NCBI GenBank assembly: GCA_017652345.1 | Contig: JAGCBE010000102.1 | Coordinates: 1 to 64,000 of the forward strand | DNA length: 64,000 nt | Source: Methanobrevibacter sp. | GTDB lineage: Archaea > Methanobacteriota > Methanobacteria > Methanobacteriales > Methanobacteriaceae | Reading direction: 5' to 3' | Shown here: one piece after another, positions 26,390 through 36,020 of the stretch | Layout: each line of letters opens with the position of its first letter | Numbering within the stretch: the stretch's first letter is position 1 | Notes under the pieces: model-generated | Told to the model about the DNA's origin: nothing | Database searches by the model: none | The model's input: the letters and a program-made list of their open reading frames with translations, nothing else | Translations under genes and position numbers: made by a program

Positions 26390-29152
26390 TTAATTACCAT
26401 ACTTATAAGTAATTTTCAAACGAACAACTGGTATTTCATTATCCATACTGAAATTTACAATATTATTGTTATCGTCTAAGACACCATCGCAGAATGTTGC
26501 TTTCAACTGTGTATATAAGTCATACACTAGATTGTCAATATTTGTCCACAAATCTCCATTAACATCTTCATCGTTGAAATCAATCATAGAGTTCTTATAG
26601 AATTGAGTAATAACACTTGGAATAAAATACATCCAGAATGATTTTTCAGTCAATTGTGTCTTATAAGAATCTTGCACAACACCTTTTCTCATTATTGTTT
26701 CTTCACGAGTATTGTTGTTCAATGCTTGTACATAGTATGGTAATGGAATAGGTCTATTGGCTTCTTTAGTTGTGGTTGCACCAGCAATCCAAGAATTAAT
26801 CATAGATTGAATTTGATTTACTTCCGCACTTGTCAAATCGTATGAACTAGCATTGTTTGTGGAGAATGAAGACAATGAGTAGAAATCATTTGTAGAAGGT
26901 ACATTCAAATACAATAATGAATTTTGACCCATACCAATATTTGAATAACTAGCAACACCGTAGATAGTGATAGAAATTGTTTCATTACCTTCAGATACAG
27001 AATATGGAGTTACTTGAATAGTTGCTCGTTTTTTATATTCTTTACCTTCTTCATTTGGTGCATACAAATATATCTGTAATGTTTTGTCTTCCAACATGTC
27101 AGCAGTCAAAACATTTCCTTGTCTATCAATTTTTGGAATGGTGATAGTATTGTAAGGAACACCAGAATAAGCTACATCACTACCTGGAATATTTGGGTTG
27201 AATGAATAGATGTTATTCAATGGTGTACTGCTAATATCAAATACGAAACTAAGGTCTTTACATTTAATAATATCAGATACACGAATATCCAAGTCAACCG
27301 ATTTAGTTTCTTCTCTTTCATTGAAGAATCTAATAATATCGGACTTAAATATCTTCTGTTTGAAATTGCTATTGTATTCCAACCATTTGTAAATTTTATT
27401 TTCCACTTCACGCTTATATTCTTGCATCTTGGAAAGAGAATCAATAGTGACAGAACCAACCACATCGTAATACTGTACGATGGGTGGTAATGAATACAGT
27501 TTACTATTGATAATCATCTTTGGTTCAGCATTTTCACGAATCTTCTTTACATTTTTAACCCATTGAACAGATGGATTATTTGCATATTGAGTAGCATGGA
27601 ATGAATCGTAACTCAATAACATTTTGATATAGTCAGTCAAGTGTCTAGTATAGTCTGTATTGGTTCCATATAGCGAGAATGTGCCCGCTGTGTTGCTTCC
27701 TTTATCAGTCAATACATTTATAGGGCTATATACAGATCCGGTCGTATTATACAAAGTGCTTGCAATACAATAGCATATAGCATTTTGTAGATACTTGTAA
27801 GTAGTATGACCACCATTATCAAAATCTTCAATTTCATCTTGTGACCAAGCAATAGCATTTTTGACTTTAATTGGTGAAGACAATCCATTGAAATATGAAA
27901 TGAAGTCTCGTTTAGTAACCAATCTATTGTTACTTGCAAAATACAATGGAGCATTGTTCTTGATACTCTGTTGGTCTTCAAAATCAACACCACCAAGAAT
28001 ATCTGTATTCAATATGAACTTTATGTTGTTAGTAACATCAATTACACCACCTGGACAAGTAGCATAGAATTTGTTATTTGCTTTAATTTCGGCAGTTTTA
28101 CTACCAATTCTATTTGCTTTAGCACCTTCACAAATTAGATATTTGACATATACATTTTCGTCTTCAGATACAAGACCACTATTAACCATTACGCCATCAC
28201 CAAATTTCAAGCGTACAGTCTTGTCGCTGTTTGTTGTCAATGAACAAACTTTGTAAGGTACTTTTGAATTACCATTTTCGTCTAGGTTATTACTTTCGTC
28301 AAAATTGGCTAAATTGTGATTCAAGTAAATTGATGAATCTTCAATTTCAAATAGGTTTTCGTCAGACAATGCTTCATCTTCATTTTTACCAATACCAACT
28401 TTAGTCCAGGAATTTTTGCTGTAGTATCTATCTTTATACCAGCCATTAGGGTCTCTTTGACCATACCAGTTACTAAATTTCAAATCGTCAATATCATAGA
28501 ACTGATATGATTTACCAAGTTTAGTTAGATTAGAAACACCACGAATAACATGTGTTTTAACTTCACCTTGGAAAATTATAATTGGTAGAAGACTAGAATT
28601 ATCATATAACTTGATACCTTGTAGTTCCAAATATTTCATGGAATCTACAGGTACAGAATAAGTTAATGTTTTAGTCCAAGTGGAACTTTGACCATCTTTA
28701 ATATCTTCATCAGTTAATGCATACGAATAATCAGTATTCAACATGAATTTGTTATTGTCAAATACTAAATCAGTTTCTTCTTGGGAAAAATAAATGACCG
28801 GTTTGGAATCACTATTACCAACACAATTCAACAATGAAGCTGGCAAAGGTCCTTTAATGACAATTTGTATTTCGGCTTCAGCAGGAGTTGGACGGATTGG
28901 GTTATAACCAAGATTCTTACCATGTTTAATCACACTACTATCAAGTCTAGCTGTATCAATGAATGCTTCTTCAGCAGTTCTCTGCATATAGAAGTTAGTC
29001 ATATCAAAGGTACCAGCCAACATCTCCATAAAGAGATAATAGATACTAGCCGAAGACATATTCTTGAATCGTTCATCATTCTTTAGACGAGCGGTAAAAT
29101 CTTCTAATAAGTCTTGGTGAGTGATTCTTGTATAATTTTTATTGTTTGTCAT
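26390..29152 (-). CDS. gp6-like baseplate wedge protein
   Basis: 920 residues against 660 in T4 gp6. The N-terminus TRITHQDLLEDFTARLKN, AGTFDMTNFYMQRTAEEAF and KHGKNLGYNPIRPTPAEAEI is the conserved start of gp6/baseplate-J-like proteins. Later parts include KRDFISYFNGL (baseplate-J-like) and beta domains. gp6 forms the ring of the wedge. A late box (CATAAATA) and a ribosome binding site precede it. Confidence 0.8.
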   Translation of the reverse strand: MTNNKNYTRITHQDLLEDFTARLKNDERFKNMSSASIYYLFMEMLAGTFDMTNFYMQRTAEEAFIDTARLDSSVIKHGKNLGYNPIRPTPAEAEIQIVIKGPLPASLLNCVGNSDSKPVIYFSQEETDLVFDNNKFMLNTDYSYALTDEDIKDGQSSTWTKTLTYSVPVDSMKYLELQGIKLYDNSSLLPIIIFQGEVKTHVIRGVSNLTKLGKSYQFYDIDDLKFSNWYGQRDPNGWYKDRYYSKNSWTKVGIGKNEDEALSDENLFEIEDSSIYLNHNLANFDESNNLDENGNSKVPYKVCSLTTNSDKTVRLKFGDGVMVNSGLVSEDENVYVKYLICEGAKANRIGSKTAEIKANNKFYATCPGGVIDVTNNIKFILNTDILGGVDFEDQQSIKNNAPLYFASNNRLVTKRDFISYFNGLSSPIKVKNAIAWSQDEIEDFDNGGHTTYKYLQNAICYCIASTLYNTTGSVYSPINVLTDKGSNTAGTFSLYGTNTDYTRHLTDYIKMLLSYDSFHATQYANNPSVQWVKNVKKIRENAEPKMIINSKLYSLPPIVQYYDVVGSVTIDSLSKMQEYKREVENKIYKWLEYNSNFKQKIFKSDIIRFFNEREETKSVDLDIRVSDIIKCKDLSFVFDISSTPLNNIYSFNPNIPGSDVAYSGVPYNTITIPKIDRQGNVLTADMLEDKTLQIYLYAPNEEGKEYKKRATIQVTPYSVSEGNETISITIYGVASYSNIGMGQNSLLYLNVPSTNDFYSLSSFSTNNASSYDLTSAEVNQIQSMINSWIAGATTTKEANRPIPLPYYVQALNNNTREETIMRKGVVQDSYKTQLTEKSFWMYFIPSVITQFYKNSMIDFNDEDVNGDLWTNIDNLVYDLYTQLKATFCDGVLDDNNNIVNFSMDNEIPVVRLKITYKYGN

Positions 29153-29174
29153 TTATTTCCCTATAACCTTTATA

Positions 29175-29182
29175 TATTTATG
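29175..29182 (-). promoter_or_regulatory. Late-promoter box of the gp6-like gene
   Basis: Minus-strand CATAAATA, 22 nt before the ATG at 29152, with purine-rich AGGGAAATAA just before the start. Confidence 0.55.
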
Positions 29183-29186
29183 ACCA

Positions 29187-29993
29187 TTATTTTATCTTTG
29201 GCATGAAATAATCAGGTGAGAATGTTAATGGTACAGCAACTTTATTACCACAAGAACAATCAATTTCAATGTATGGTTTAACACCAAAGTTAACATCTGT
29301 CATATAGTTGGCAAAATTTGTAAATGACAATGCATCAAGATTTTCAATGTATCTGTATGCACTCATAGCACTCTTGATTTCACCATTGATAGATTTAATG
29401 TAACTAGAAATATTCAATAAAGATTCATCAATTGGAGTAATGCTATACTTATCTGGTTCACGAAGAATTGCATTACATTCAATTTCGTTACCAATAGTAG
29501 GGAATCCAATAACGATTGTGTCACCATTATTCATTGTGTATTCGTAATTGAAATCTTCAGGTAGATAACTAACATTCAAATTGTCAAAACGCATTTGGAA
29601 TGTATCAATGTTATTGCAGTTATCACACTGATATTTGATTTGATATGGATAGTCATTGTAAGTGATACTTCTCAAATAGAAGATGAGCCAAATTTTATCA
29701 CCAACAAGAATATCATTAATATTCACACCAGTTACATTCTTTGCAATAATGCTATTCATTACACCATCAATGGTATCGGAAGTAACCATAGAAAGATTCT
29801 TAATATCCAATGTAGATAGTTTCTTCAGATTAATATCACCTTTATAGAAGACACCTCTACTTGGTAGAAGACTTTTATTCAATGGAATAACATTTTTTGT
29901 AGTTTGCTGTAGAACGGCTTGTGTAATTTCAGCCAAATTTCCACCTTGATTTATTATATCATTGCTTTCAATTTTTCTTGATTGCATATTCAC
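29187..29993 (-). CDS. gp26-like baseplate hub protein
   Basis: 268 residues; T4 gp26 is 208. LPSRGVFYKGDINLKKLS is the typical start of the T4 baseplate hub gp26 family. It has a two-part zinc ribbon: CDNCNN in the middle and CSCGNK near the C-terminus. The first 40 residues are an extra tail. A late box and a GAGGTG site precede it. Confidence 0.75.
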   Translation of the reverse strand: MNMQSRKIESNDIINQGGNLAEITQAVLQQTTKNVIPLNKSLLPSRGVFYKGDINLKKLSTLDIKNLSMVTSDTIDGVMNSIIAKNVTGVNINDILVGDKIWLIFYLRSITYNDYPYQIKYQCDNCNNIDTFQMRFDNLNVSYLPEDFNYEYTMNNGDTIVIGFPTIGNEIECNAILREPDKYSITPIDESLLNISSYIKSINGEIKSAMSAYRYIENLDALSFTNFANYMTDVNFGVKPYIEIDCSCGNKVAVPLTFSPDYFMPKIK

Positions 29994-30016
29994 CTCACAA
30001 TAATGTTTTCGTAGTA

Positions 30017-30024
30017 TATTTATA
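30017..30024 (-). promoter_or_regulatory. Late-promoter box of the gp26-like gene
   Basis: Exact TATAAATA on the minus strand, 23 nt before the ATG at 29993, with GAGGTG between. Confidence 0.65.
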
Positions 30025-30028
30025 TGTG

Positions 30029-30059
30029 AAAAAACAGGGTAAGAAATACCCTGTTTTTT
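30029..30059. terminator. Symmetric terminator hairpin
   Basis: AAAAAACAGGG, 9-nt loop, CCCTGTTTTTT. It separates the small head gene from the gp26-like gene and would work on the minus strand. Confidence 0.75.
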
Positions 30060-30088
30060 CGGTTAATTGTTGAACTAATTACACTGAA

Positions 30089-30421
30089 TTAGACATTTTC
30101 AATGACTTCGGCAGTTGCGTAATCATCGGAATGAATAGCACCAGTGCCAGATACTTCAGGTTCAGCCCATGCAGATTGTGGAAGAACATTGAGGATTCTC
30201 TTGTTCAAACCAGCAGGATCTTTCATGTTGAAGAATGTATCATCAAAACCATCTTGGCTGAAAGGTTTTTCGCCGGATGGAATCTTATTGACATCTGGGT
30301 TCAATTCGGTGTAGATACCATCGTGGTAAGAATCTTTGTCAAAATAGGCAGAGATTGGAGACTGTGGGTAGTCATTACCAACTTGGTACAAATCATTTCC
30401 ATTACATGTAGGATTCTTCAT
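30089..30421 (-). CDS. Small acidic protein downstream of the capsid gene
   Basis: 110 residues (MKNPTCNGNDLYQVGND), acidic, low helical content, not recognised. It has a GGAGA site. It is flanked by terminators on both sides, so it is probably transcribed separately or by readthrough from the capsid gene. It could be a head decoration protein; context only. Confidence 0.7.
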   Translation of the reverse strand: MKNPTCNGNDLYQVGNDYPQSPISAYFDKDSYHDGIYTELNPDVNKIPSGEKPFSQDGFDDTFFNMKDPAGLNKRILNVLPQSAWAEPEVSGTGAIHSDDYATAEVIENV

Positions 30422-30462
30422 TTTTATTTTCTCCGTTTAAAATTTTGTTGTTGTTATCAAAA

Positions 30463-30492
30463 AAGGGTGGTTATCAAATCATAACCACCCTT
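30463..30492 (-). terminator. Terminator after the major capsid gene
   Basis: Stem AAGGGTGGTTAT/ATAACCACCCTT with a 6-nt loop, followed on the minus strand by TTTT. It lies 13 nt after the capsid stop. Confidence 0.8.
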
Positions 30493-30504
30493 AAGTGGTT
30501 TAAA

Positions 30505-31839
30505 TTAGAATGTGTAAGATTCACCATCAACACCAGCCCAGATTGACTTGGTATCAAACTTGAGCAAGCGATAATAGTTATCAGCACCAAGCATATTGTT
30601 AGCGAAAGCATAACGGCTCATAACACCAACACGAGGTGAGAAGTCGTTAGGATCAATAGCCTGATTTACAACACCAGTTACATATGGGCAGAATACTACA
30701 CCACAGTCAGATACACCGGTACCCTTGTATGCAAGAAGAACTTCACCGTTATCAACACCGGCATAATTAACAGCATAGTTATCACGGTAAACCTTGATAG
30801 AACCATTAATTGTACCAATTTCAGGTGTAGCGGTAGAACCATTTACATCATGGGTAACCTTATTGAAGAATGGAGCAGCCTGTTGAAGAACAGAAGCCAT
30901 ATCTGGAGAAACTACAGCGATATTAGCAGCAGCTCTACGAGTAGCAGTTGCAATATCGTTACCAGTCTTCATAATCAAACCAACGATACGAGAATATCTT
31001 TCCTGAGACCATCTACCAACCCAGCCATCTTGTACAGCCTGGGAATCACCAGCCTTACATACGATTGGCTTACAGAGGCTCTTACAACGAGCAATGGTTT
31101 CACGGTCAATTTCTGCAGTCATTTCATACTGAAGAACATTAACCATTTCGGTCATCATTTCAACACCCTGCATTCTCTTAATATCTTCAGCAGATTCAAG
31201 AGAGAAGGAAGCAGCAAGTTTACGAGTCTTAGCTACGATGGACTGACGAGAGAACATCAAGCCAAGTTCAGGAATCTTACCACGAAGACCGGTAGAGAAA
31301 TCATTGTGGGTCTGGATTTCATCATAATCACCAGTAATCTTCCAAGCTTCAGCAGATTGGGTATCAACACCTGTACCTGCATCAGGTTCGCCACTGGTAT
31401 TAGCAGTAGAACCAGAGAAGCCAGAATATTCTGGAACAGCCTTCCAAGCAGCTTCTACGAGCTTGTTTGGATCTCCAGCGTCCTTATAAATGTAACGAAG
31501 TGCGAAAGCAAGGCCAACAGGACCAGAAAGTGGTTGAACACCAACGAGAACGTTAGCGAATAACTGTGGGAATACACGGCGGACAAGAGCCAAAGAAATT
31601 GGAGCAAAAACAGCTTTACTGTCACCACCATGAGGAATACCCTGGTCAGCACCAAGTGGAGCACCAACACCCATAGAGAAGTCTTCATTCAAAGCACTTC
31701 CAACATCCTGGGATTTCTGGTTTTCCATGAGTTTTGCCATATTTTCGCGGATATACTTATCTTGAATGTTTGCAACAGATAGAACAGCAGGTGCTTTAGT
31801 AGTCCAGCGTTCCATCAATGCCTTTTTAACTGTATTCAT
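30505..31839 (-). CDS. Major capsid protein, gp23-like
   Basis: 444 residues. LALVRRVFPQLFANVLVGVQ and PLSGPVGLAFALRYIY align with T4 gp23 (MVRRAIPNLIAFDICGVQPM...). Residues 1-52 look like the removed propeptide; ALNE52|D53 fits the T4 cleavage rule (L/I-x-E). The predicted mature N-terminus DFSMGVGAPLGADQGIP recurs in the 165-residue protein at 53 kb. It has a strong late box and AGGAGA site. It uses more GC-rich, host-like codons than its neighbours. Confidence 0.93.
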   Translation of the reverse strand: MNTVKKALMERWTTKAPAVLSVANIQDKYIRENMAKLMENQKSQDVGSALNEDFSMGVGAPLGADQGIPHGGDSKAVFAPISLALVRRVFPQLFANVLVGVQPLSGPVGLAFALRYIYKDAGDPNKLVEAAWKAVPEYSGFSGSTANTSGEPDAGTGVDTQSAEAWKITGDYDEIQTHNDFSTGLRGKIPELGLMFSRQSIVAKTRKLAASFSLESAEDIKRMQGVEMMTEMVNVLQYEMTAEIDRETIARCKSLCKPIVCKAGDSQAVQDGWVGRWSQERYSRIVGLIMKTGNDIATATRRAAANIAVVSPDMASVLQQAAPFFNKVTHDVNGSTATPEIGTINGSIKVYRDNYAVNYAGVDNGEVLLAYKGTGVSDCGVVFCPYVTGVVNQAIDPNDFSPRVGVMSRYAFANNMLGADNYYRLLKFDTKSIWAGVDGESYTF

Positions 31840-31883
31840 TTTATTTTCTCCTATTAAATGAGTTTTTGTTAAATTTTATATTA

Positions 31884-31891
31884 TATTTATA
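31884..31891 (-). promoter_or_regulatory. Late promoter of the major capsid gene
   Basis: Exact TATAAATA on the minus strand, 44 nt before the ATG, in an A/T-rich leader. Confidence 0.75.
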
Positions 31892-31932
31892 ATTTTAAAC
31901 TTAAAGATTTTGATAAATCTCCAAGTTTAGGG

Positions 31933-32898
31933 TTAGTCTTCATCCATATACTTAGCAGCATCCGAAACGAATGAACTAATTGGATTTGTTGTTTTTTTGT
32001 AGCGTTCAGTCATAATATCATCTCTTTCAAGTGCTTTTTCAGTTTTAGTGGCACGAGATACTGGACGAGTTTTGTGTTCAAACAAATTTTTACGATTTGT
32101 ACGCATCATAGTGACTTGTTCAGAAATCATATCAACATAATCGTCAATATCTTTCTTTGTTTCAGACAATGACTTGCTTTCAAAGAACTTTTGGACTCGA
32201 GCTTTTTGTTGTGCATCTAGTCCACTTGTTTTCTCAGCAATAGTTGCCTTCTTATTTGAATCTTCAACAAGATCAATCAAACGCATATTTTCTGCTAACT
32301 GTTTCTTCAAAGATTTTTGAAGTTCAGCATTTTCAGCTTTAGCTTCACGAAGTTTCTTTGAACCAGTCAAATCCATTGGAACATACTGGTCTTCAAACAA
32401 ATGTTGAATACCTTCAATGATTGGAGCGTATGTTTCGGACATTGCAGTCTTTGTAATGAGTTTGTCATTAATCTTCTCGGAGATATTGTATTCAAGGTAC
32501 TTGTCTAATCCGGTAATAACCTTTTCTTCAAGAGCCTGAAGTTCTTGACCATACTTTTCTGTGAACTTTTCGTCAAAATATTCATAGATGTACTGTTCAG
32601 CGGCTTCTTCCAACTTCTTGCATTGTGCATTGAGCTTTTCTTGTTCTTTAAGAGCAATCTTAGCACATCTTTCTTCACAATACTTATTTGCGAGGTCTTC
32701 CAATTCCACTGTCTTTTTATCAACAGCTTCTTTGATTTTCTTTTGACAAAATTCATCAGCTTTCTTGGACAAGGATTCAGTTTCTTCAGCAAGCTTACTC
32801 TTAAGTCTTTCTTCTACTGCGCTTTCAAAAGATTCTTTAATCTCCTGAAGGTCTTCGGCAGAAAGAACACCGGCAAGTTTTTCAAGAATTTTATCCAT
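31933..32898 (-). CDS. Prohead scaffold core protein, gp22-like
   Basis: 321 residues, almost wholly helical and charged. The central IIEGIQHLFEDQYVPMDLTG matches the conserved segment of T4-like gp22. Many Glu cleavage-like sites are present. It lies directly upstream of the capsid gene as in T4. The C-terminal tail is basic/mixed (NPISSFVSDAAKYMDED). It has a GGAGG site and a late box. Confidence 0.88.
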   Translation of the reverse strand: MDKILEKLAGVLSAEDLQEIKESFESAVEERLKSKLAEETESLSKKADEFCQKKIKEAVDKKTVELEDLANKYCEERCAKIALKEQEKLNAQCKKLEEAAEQYIYEYFDEKFTEKYGQELQALEEKVITGLDKYLEYNISEKINDKLITKTAMSETYAPIIEGIQHLFEDQYVPMDLTGSKKLREAKAENAELQKSLKKQLAENMRLIDLVEDSNKKATIAEKTSGLDAQQKARVQKFFESKSLSETKKDIDDYVDMISEQVTMMRTNRKNLFEHKTRPVSRATKTEKALERDDIMTERYKKTTNPISSFVSDAAKYMDED

Positions 32899-32948
32899 TG
32901 TGAATCCTCCAATTTTTAATGAACATTTGTGTTTTTTGAATCACAATT

Positions 32949-32956
32949 TATTTATA
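32949..32956 (-). promoter_or_regulatory. Late promoter of the scaffold gene
   Basis: Exact TATAAATA on the minus strand, 50 nt before the ATG at 32898. Confidence 0.7.
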
Positions 32957-32989
32957 AAATCTGAAGTCAAGATTTTGTAAAATCTGTAA

Positions 32990-33014
32990 AAACCGTGGTT
33001 TCTAGCCACGGTTT
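32990..33014. terminator. Terminator between tail tube and scaffold genes
   Basis: AAACCGTGG/CCACGGTTT stem with a 7-nt loop, just after the tail tube stop on the minus strand. Confidence 0.7.
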
Positions 33015-33040
33015 AAACTTATAAAATATGTTAGATTAAA

Positions 33041-33631
33041 TTATTCACCAGTTGCGATAGCTTCAAATGTACTATATTGGAAAGTACATTCACGAGTTAC
33101 CTTTTCACTAGCTTCTTGACCAAGTGTAGCAGCTGCCAAAGCTTGAGGCCAAACATAATAGAATTTGTATTCAATTGGCAATTTGCTCTTCAAAGCAGAA
33201 TCGTACAATACTACACGAACAGTCGCACTATAATCTTTTAGATAGTTAGAACTAGCACCACCAGTAATACCGATAGCATCAATATCGTTCTGGAAAGCTT
33301 GGTTAAATAGCAAGTTTTGCCATCTATGCAAAGCTTTAGAAATGTACATATCTTGGAACTCATCAAATGTTACAGAGAATGTACCAGCAACAGTAGCTTT
33401 ACCAGGATAAACTATTTTAGAACCCATATAATGAGTTTCTAATTGAGTAAAATCTTTTTGTGGAAGGCTTGCTGTTTTTGCTCTCAACATAAAATCATCT
33501 GTACCAATGACTTTGGATAAAGCAGAACCACTTTCATATTCAAAGATAACCTGAAATAGGTAATTTTTGGCTAAATCGGGAAAGTTCTTAATGCTTGTTG
33601 TAAAAACATTCATATTGTTAGATAAACTCAT
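33041..33631 (-). CDS. Tail tube protein, gp19-like
   Basis: 196 residues; T4 gp19 has 163. NYLFQVIFEYESG, AKTASLPQKDFTQLETHYMG, VAGTFSVTFDEFQD and the final TRECTFQYSTFEAIATGE follow the gp19 pattern. It is encoded between head genes, with its own late promoter and terminators, fitting high expression. It is the simplest of the tube-fold proteins here and so the likely main tube subunit. Confidence 0.82.
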   Translation of the reverse strand: MSLSNNMNVFTTSIKNFPDLAKNYLFQVIFEYESGSALSKVIGTDDFMLRAKTASLPQKDFTQLETHYMGSKIVYPGKATVAGTFSVTFDEFQDMYISKALHRWQNLLFNQAFQNDIDAIGITGGASSNYLKDYSATVRVVLYDSALKSKLPIEYKFYYVWPQALAAATLGQEASEKVTRECTFQYSTFEAIATGE

Positions 33632-33676
33632 AATTATTACTCCTAAAAATCTCTAGGTATTTATCACCATATATTG

Positions 33677-33684
33677 TATTTATA
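33677..33684 (-). promoter_or_regulatory. Late promoter of the tail tube gene
   Basis: Exact TATAAATA on the minus strand. A second variant box (GATAAATA) lies nearer the gene, and AGGAG precedes the ATG. Confidence 0.7.
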
Positions 33685-33698
33685 ATATTTTTAAAAAA

Positions 33699-33724
33699 TG
33701 GTGGTTCAAGTTAATGAACCACCA
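33699..33724 (-). terminator. Terminator upstream of the tail tube gene
   Basis: TGGTGGTTCA/TGAACCACCA stem, 6-nt loop, then TTTTTT on the minus strand; ends the transcript from 33763. Confidence 0.8.
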
Positions 33725-33762
33725 AGTGTGAAACGTGTCCGATTATTCGGCTTGGAGTAAAT

Positions 33763-33999
33763 TTAGAATAAATCTACAGATGTAATCTTAGCACCTTTAA
33801 CTCTTGAATTGAAATAGTTGATTACATACATTTTAGTTTCGTCTTTCTTGTTACAAGTACATTTAATGTTGCTAAGGTTTATGACAACTGTTTTTTCTTG
33901 ACCGGTTGCATCAACGAAATTTACACTAGCATTGCCATAATGTTTTTCGTATAAGTAACCATTGTCATCTAATATTTGTTTAGCTTCATTTAATTCCAT
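33763..33999 (-). CDS. Small protein with N-terminal EAK-NGY module
   Basis: 78 residues. It begins MELNEAKQILDDNGYLYEKHYG, the module shared with proteins at 48-55 kb, followed by a short basic beta domain. It lies in the head gene block, 8 nt after the 122-residue gene, with a GAGGT site. Its location among head genes supports a virion role for the module. Confidence 0.75.
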   Translation of the reverse strand: MELNEAKQILDDNGYLYEKHYGNASVNFVDATGQEKTVVINLSNIKCTCNKKDETKMYVINYFNSRVKGAKITSVDLF

Positions 34000-34007
34000 A
34001 GAAACCT

Positions 34008-34376
34008 CTACTTTGTATTGTCTTTAACAACTTCAACAGGAACAGTGTGTAATCCAATGTCTGTATCTGGTTGGACTTTGATTGGTTTTTCTAACTTATG
34101 GGTATGTCCATCACCGAGAGGAAGAACTTCCCAATTTACAATAAGGTGTATATGGTCACAAACAGGTGCCAATCCTTCCTTATGGTCAGGATTATCAATC
34201 AAAACATCGCCGGTATATCCTTGACCAGTCAAATTGTCAAAGATTACATATTGGTGATGGTGAGGACCCATCCATTGTGAACCTTCAAATACTGAACAAT
34301 CACCAGCTTCCGCTGTATTTTCATTCAATACCTTGGTTTTCACCATTTCATTTTTCAAATAATTTTGTAAATTCAT
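34008..34376 (-). CDS. Small histidine-rich protein beside the portal
   Basis: 122 residues. The N-terminal helix MNLQNYLKNEMVKTKVLNEN may be a head-targeting peptide. A His-rich beta domain follows (WMGPHHHQYV, CDHIHLIVNWEV, GDGHTHKL), which suggests metal binding. It has a late-type box (CATAAATA) and a GAGGTAA site. Function not recognised. Confidence 0.7.
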   Translation of the reverse strand: MNLQNYLKNEMVKTKVLNENTAEAGDCSVFEGSQWMGPHHHQYVIFDNLTGQGYTGDVLIDNPDHKEGLAPVCDHIHLIVNWEVLPLGDGHTHKLEKPIKVQPDTDIGLHTVPVEVVKDNTK

Positions 34377-34403
34377 ATTTACCTCTTATAGTATTTATGA
34401 TTT

Positions 34404-36006
34404 TTAGAATCCTAGGTCATCACCACCTTCGTCTTCTTCGTCACCACCTTCTTCCTTAACAGCATCAGCTGCAGCAAGCAAGGTTTGTTTTTCTTCTTCA
34501 ATCAATCTATCATTGCGAAGTCTCTGTTCAGAGGTTAATCCAAGAACATCTTCCAAGAAGAATTGGCGAGAGAATAGAGGACCCATATCTTCCGAACCTG
34601 GTTTCACATTTGCAAGTGTAGGCAAGAATTGAGAATATGCACCAATTACACCACCACGCTTTTCTGCCATTGAGAGTTCACGCATACGCTCAAAATCTGT
34701 AGCAGGAACCAAGTCAATTTTATAAATTTGTCTGTCCAAATATTTACTGTCATATCCACGAACTTGTAAATGTACAATGAATATCTGGTAAATGATTTCG
34801 CAGAATTTCTTACGAAGTCTCTTATTCAATTTCTGGAAGCTAGCTTCTTCCAATGTCAAACCTTCAACACCTTGTGAATATGGTGCTCCACCACCTTCAG
34901 CATTTTGCCATCTACTAGAAGGAATCATCAATGCATCAGCAACCTGTTCACGGAACATTTTAACATCTTCCAATTGACCATTAAATTCAGTACTACCCTT
35001 GAAAGATTCAATAGAAGAACCTTGTCCATCAGCATCAACTGATAACCAGAAATCTTCAACAAATGCTTGAACATTGTTATTGGATTGAATCATACCAGTA
35101 ACTGGGTCAATAGTCAATTGTTTACGATATTTCGCACGAAGTTCCTGCATATATTCTGGAACACGATTGACTGGCATTTTACCAGTATAAATTTTAAATA
35201 TACGCTTTTCAGGTGCTCTTGTAATACGATATACAGTCAATGCATCTTCAATAGCTCTCAATTGGTTTATTGGTCTAATTGCAGGTTCCAAATGACCACG
35301 AACATCGTTTCTATTGTTACCCCAGAATCCATAATTGGAATAAGCAATTTGGTTCAATGTGAAGGTTTTTGTTTCACCTTGTTTTTGGTCAGGGTCTAGC
35401 AATTTTGTATCTTCAATGAAACCTTTTAAGATACCATCATCGTAGATACACATAGAACAGTATGGTGGCAATTGTTTAACACCAGCAACTCTATCACCTG
35501 TGCTATTCAAACAAATTTCCAAGAACAATTCTGAATCAACGAGCCATGTGTAATAGTAATACCACATTTTGTCTTTACCAATTACACAGTTGATTATATA
35601 ATTAAATTCGTCTCTTAAAGTCATCAATTCGGCTTCAGTAAATTTGGCTTTCCAAGCTTTATCAATGTCAAATGTTGCGACTTCGCCATCAGCAGTTTCG
35701 CAACAAGCTTCATCAGCCATCATAGTCAAACATTTCTTAACGAATGGATATAGAGCTAGATTTCTATAAAAACTAATTCTTTGTCTTTTACTAGAAAAGA
35801 CAGTTTCAAACATTATACCATTAGAATCGTATGGGTCAATTGGGTCTGTATAATTGCCATAGCCAAATACAGCATTTTTCCAGTTTCTAGGGTCTTCAGT
35901 TTTACCATAAGAATTCTGCGCAGCATCCATTTGACGCTGTTGCGAATGTTCCGGTTCTACTTGTAAAAATCTATTTGATAAAGGATTCCAAAATCCGAAA
36001 ATTCAT
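34404..36006 (-). CDS. Portal protein, gp20-like, needing a +1 shift at codon 4
   Basis: 533 residues. The long frame (from 35930) matches T4-like portals (RNLALYPFVKKCLTMMADEA, GVKQLPPYCSMCIYDDG, EDFWLSVDADGQGSSIES). That frame has no ribosome binding site at 35930. The well-placed start is ATG 36006 with GAGGTG 6 nt upstream: ATG AAT TTT CGG ATT, then TAG at 35971-35973. Skipping the C of CGG gives MNFGFWNPLSNRFLQVEPE and joins the long frame. It is the same site type as in 49987-50659 and 60689-61004. Confidence 0.85.
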
Positions 36007-36020
36007 AATATCACCTCAAT

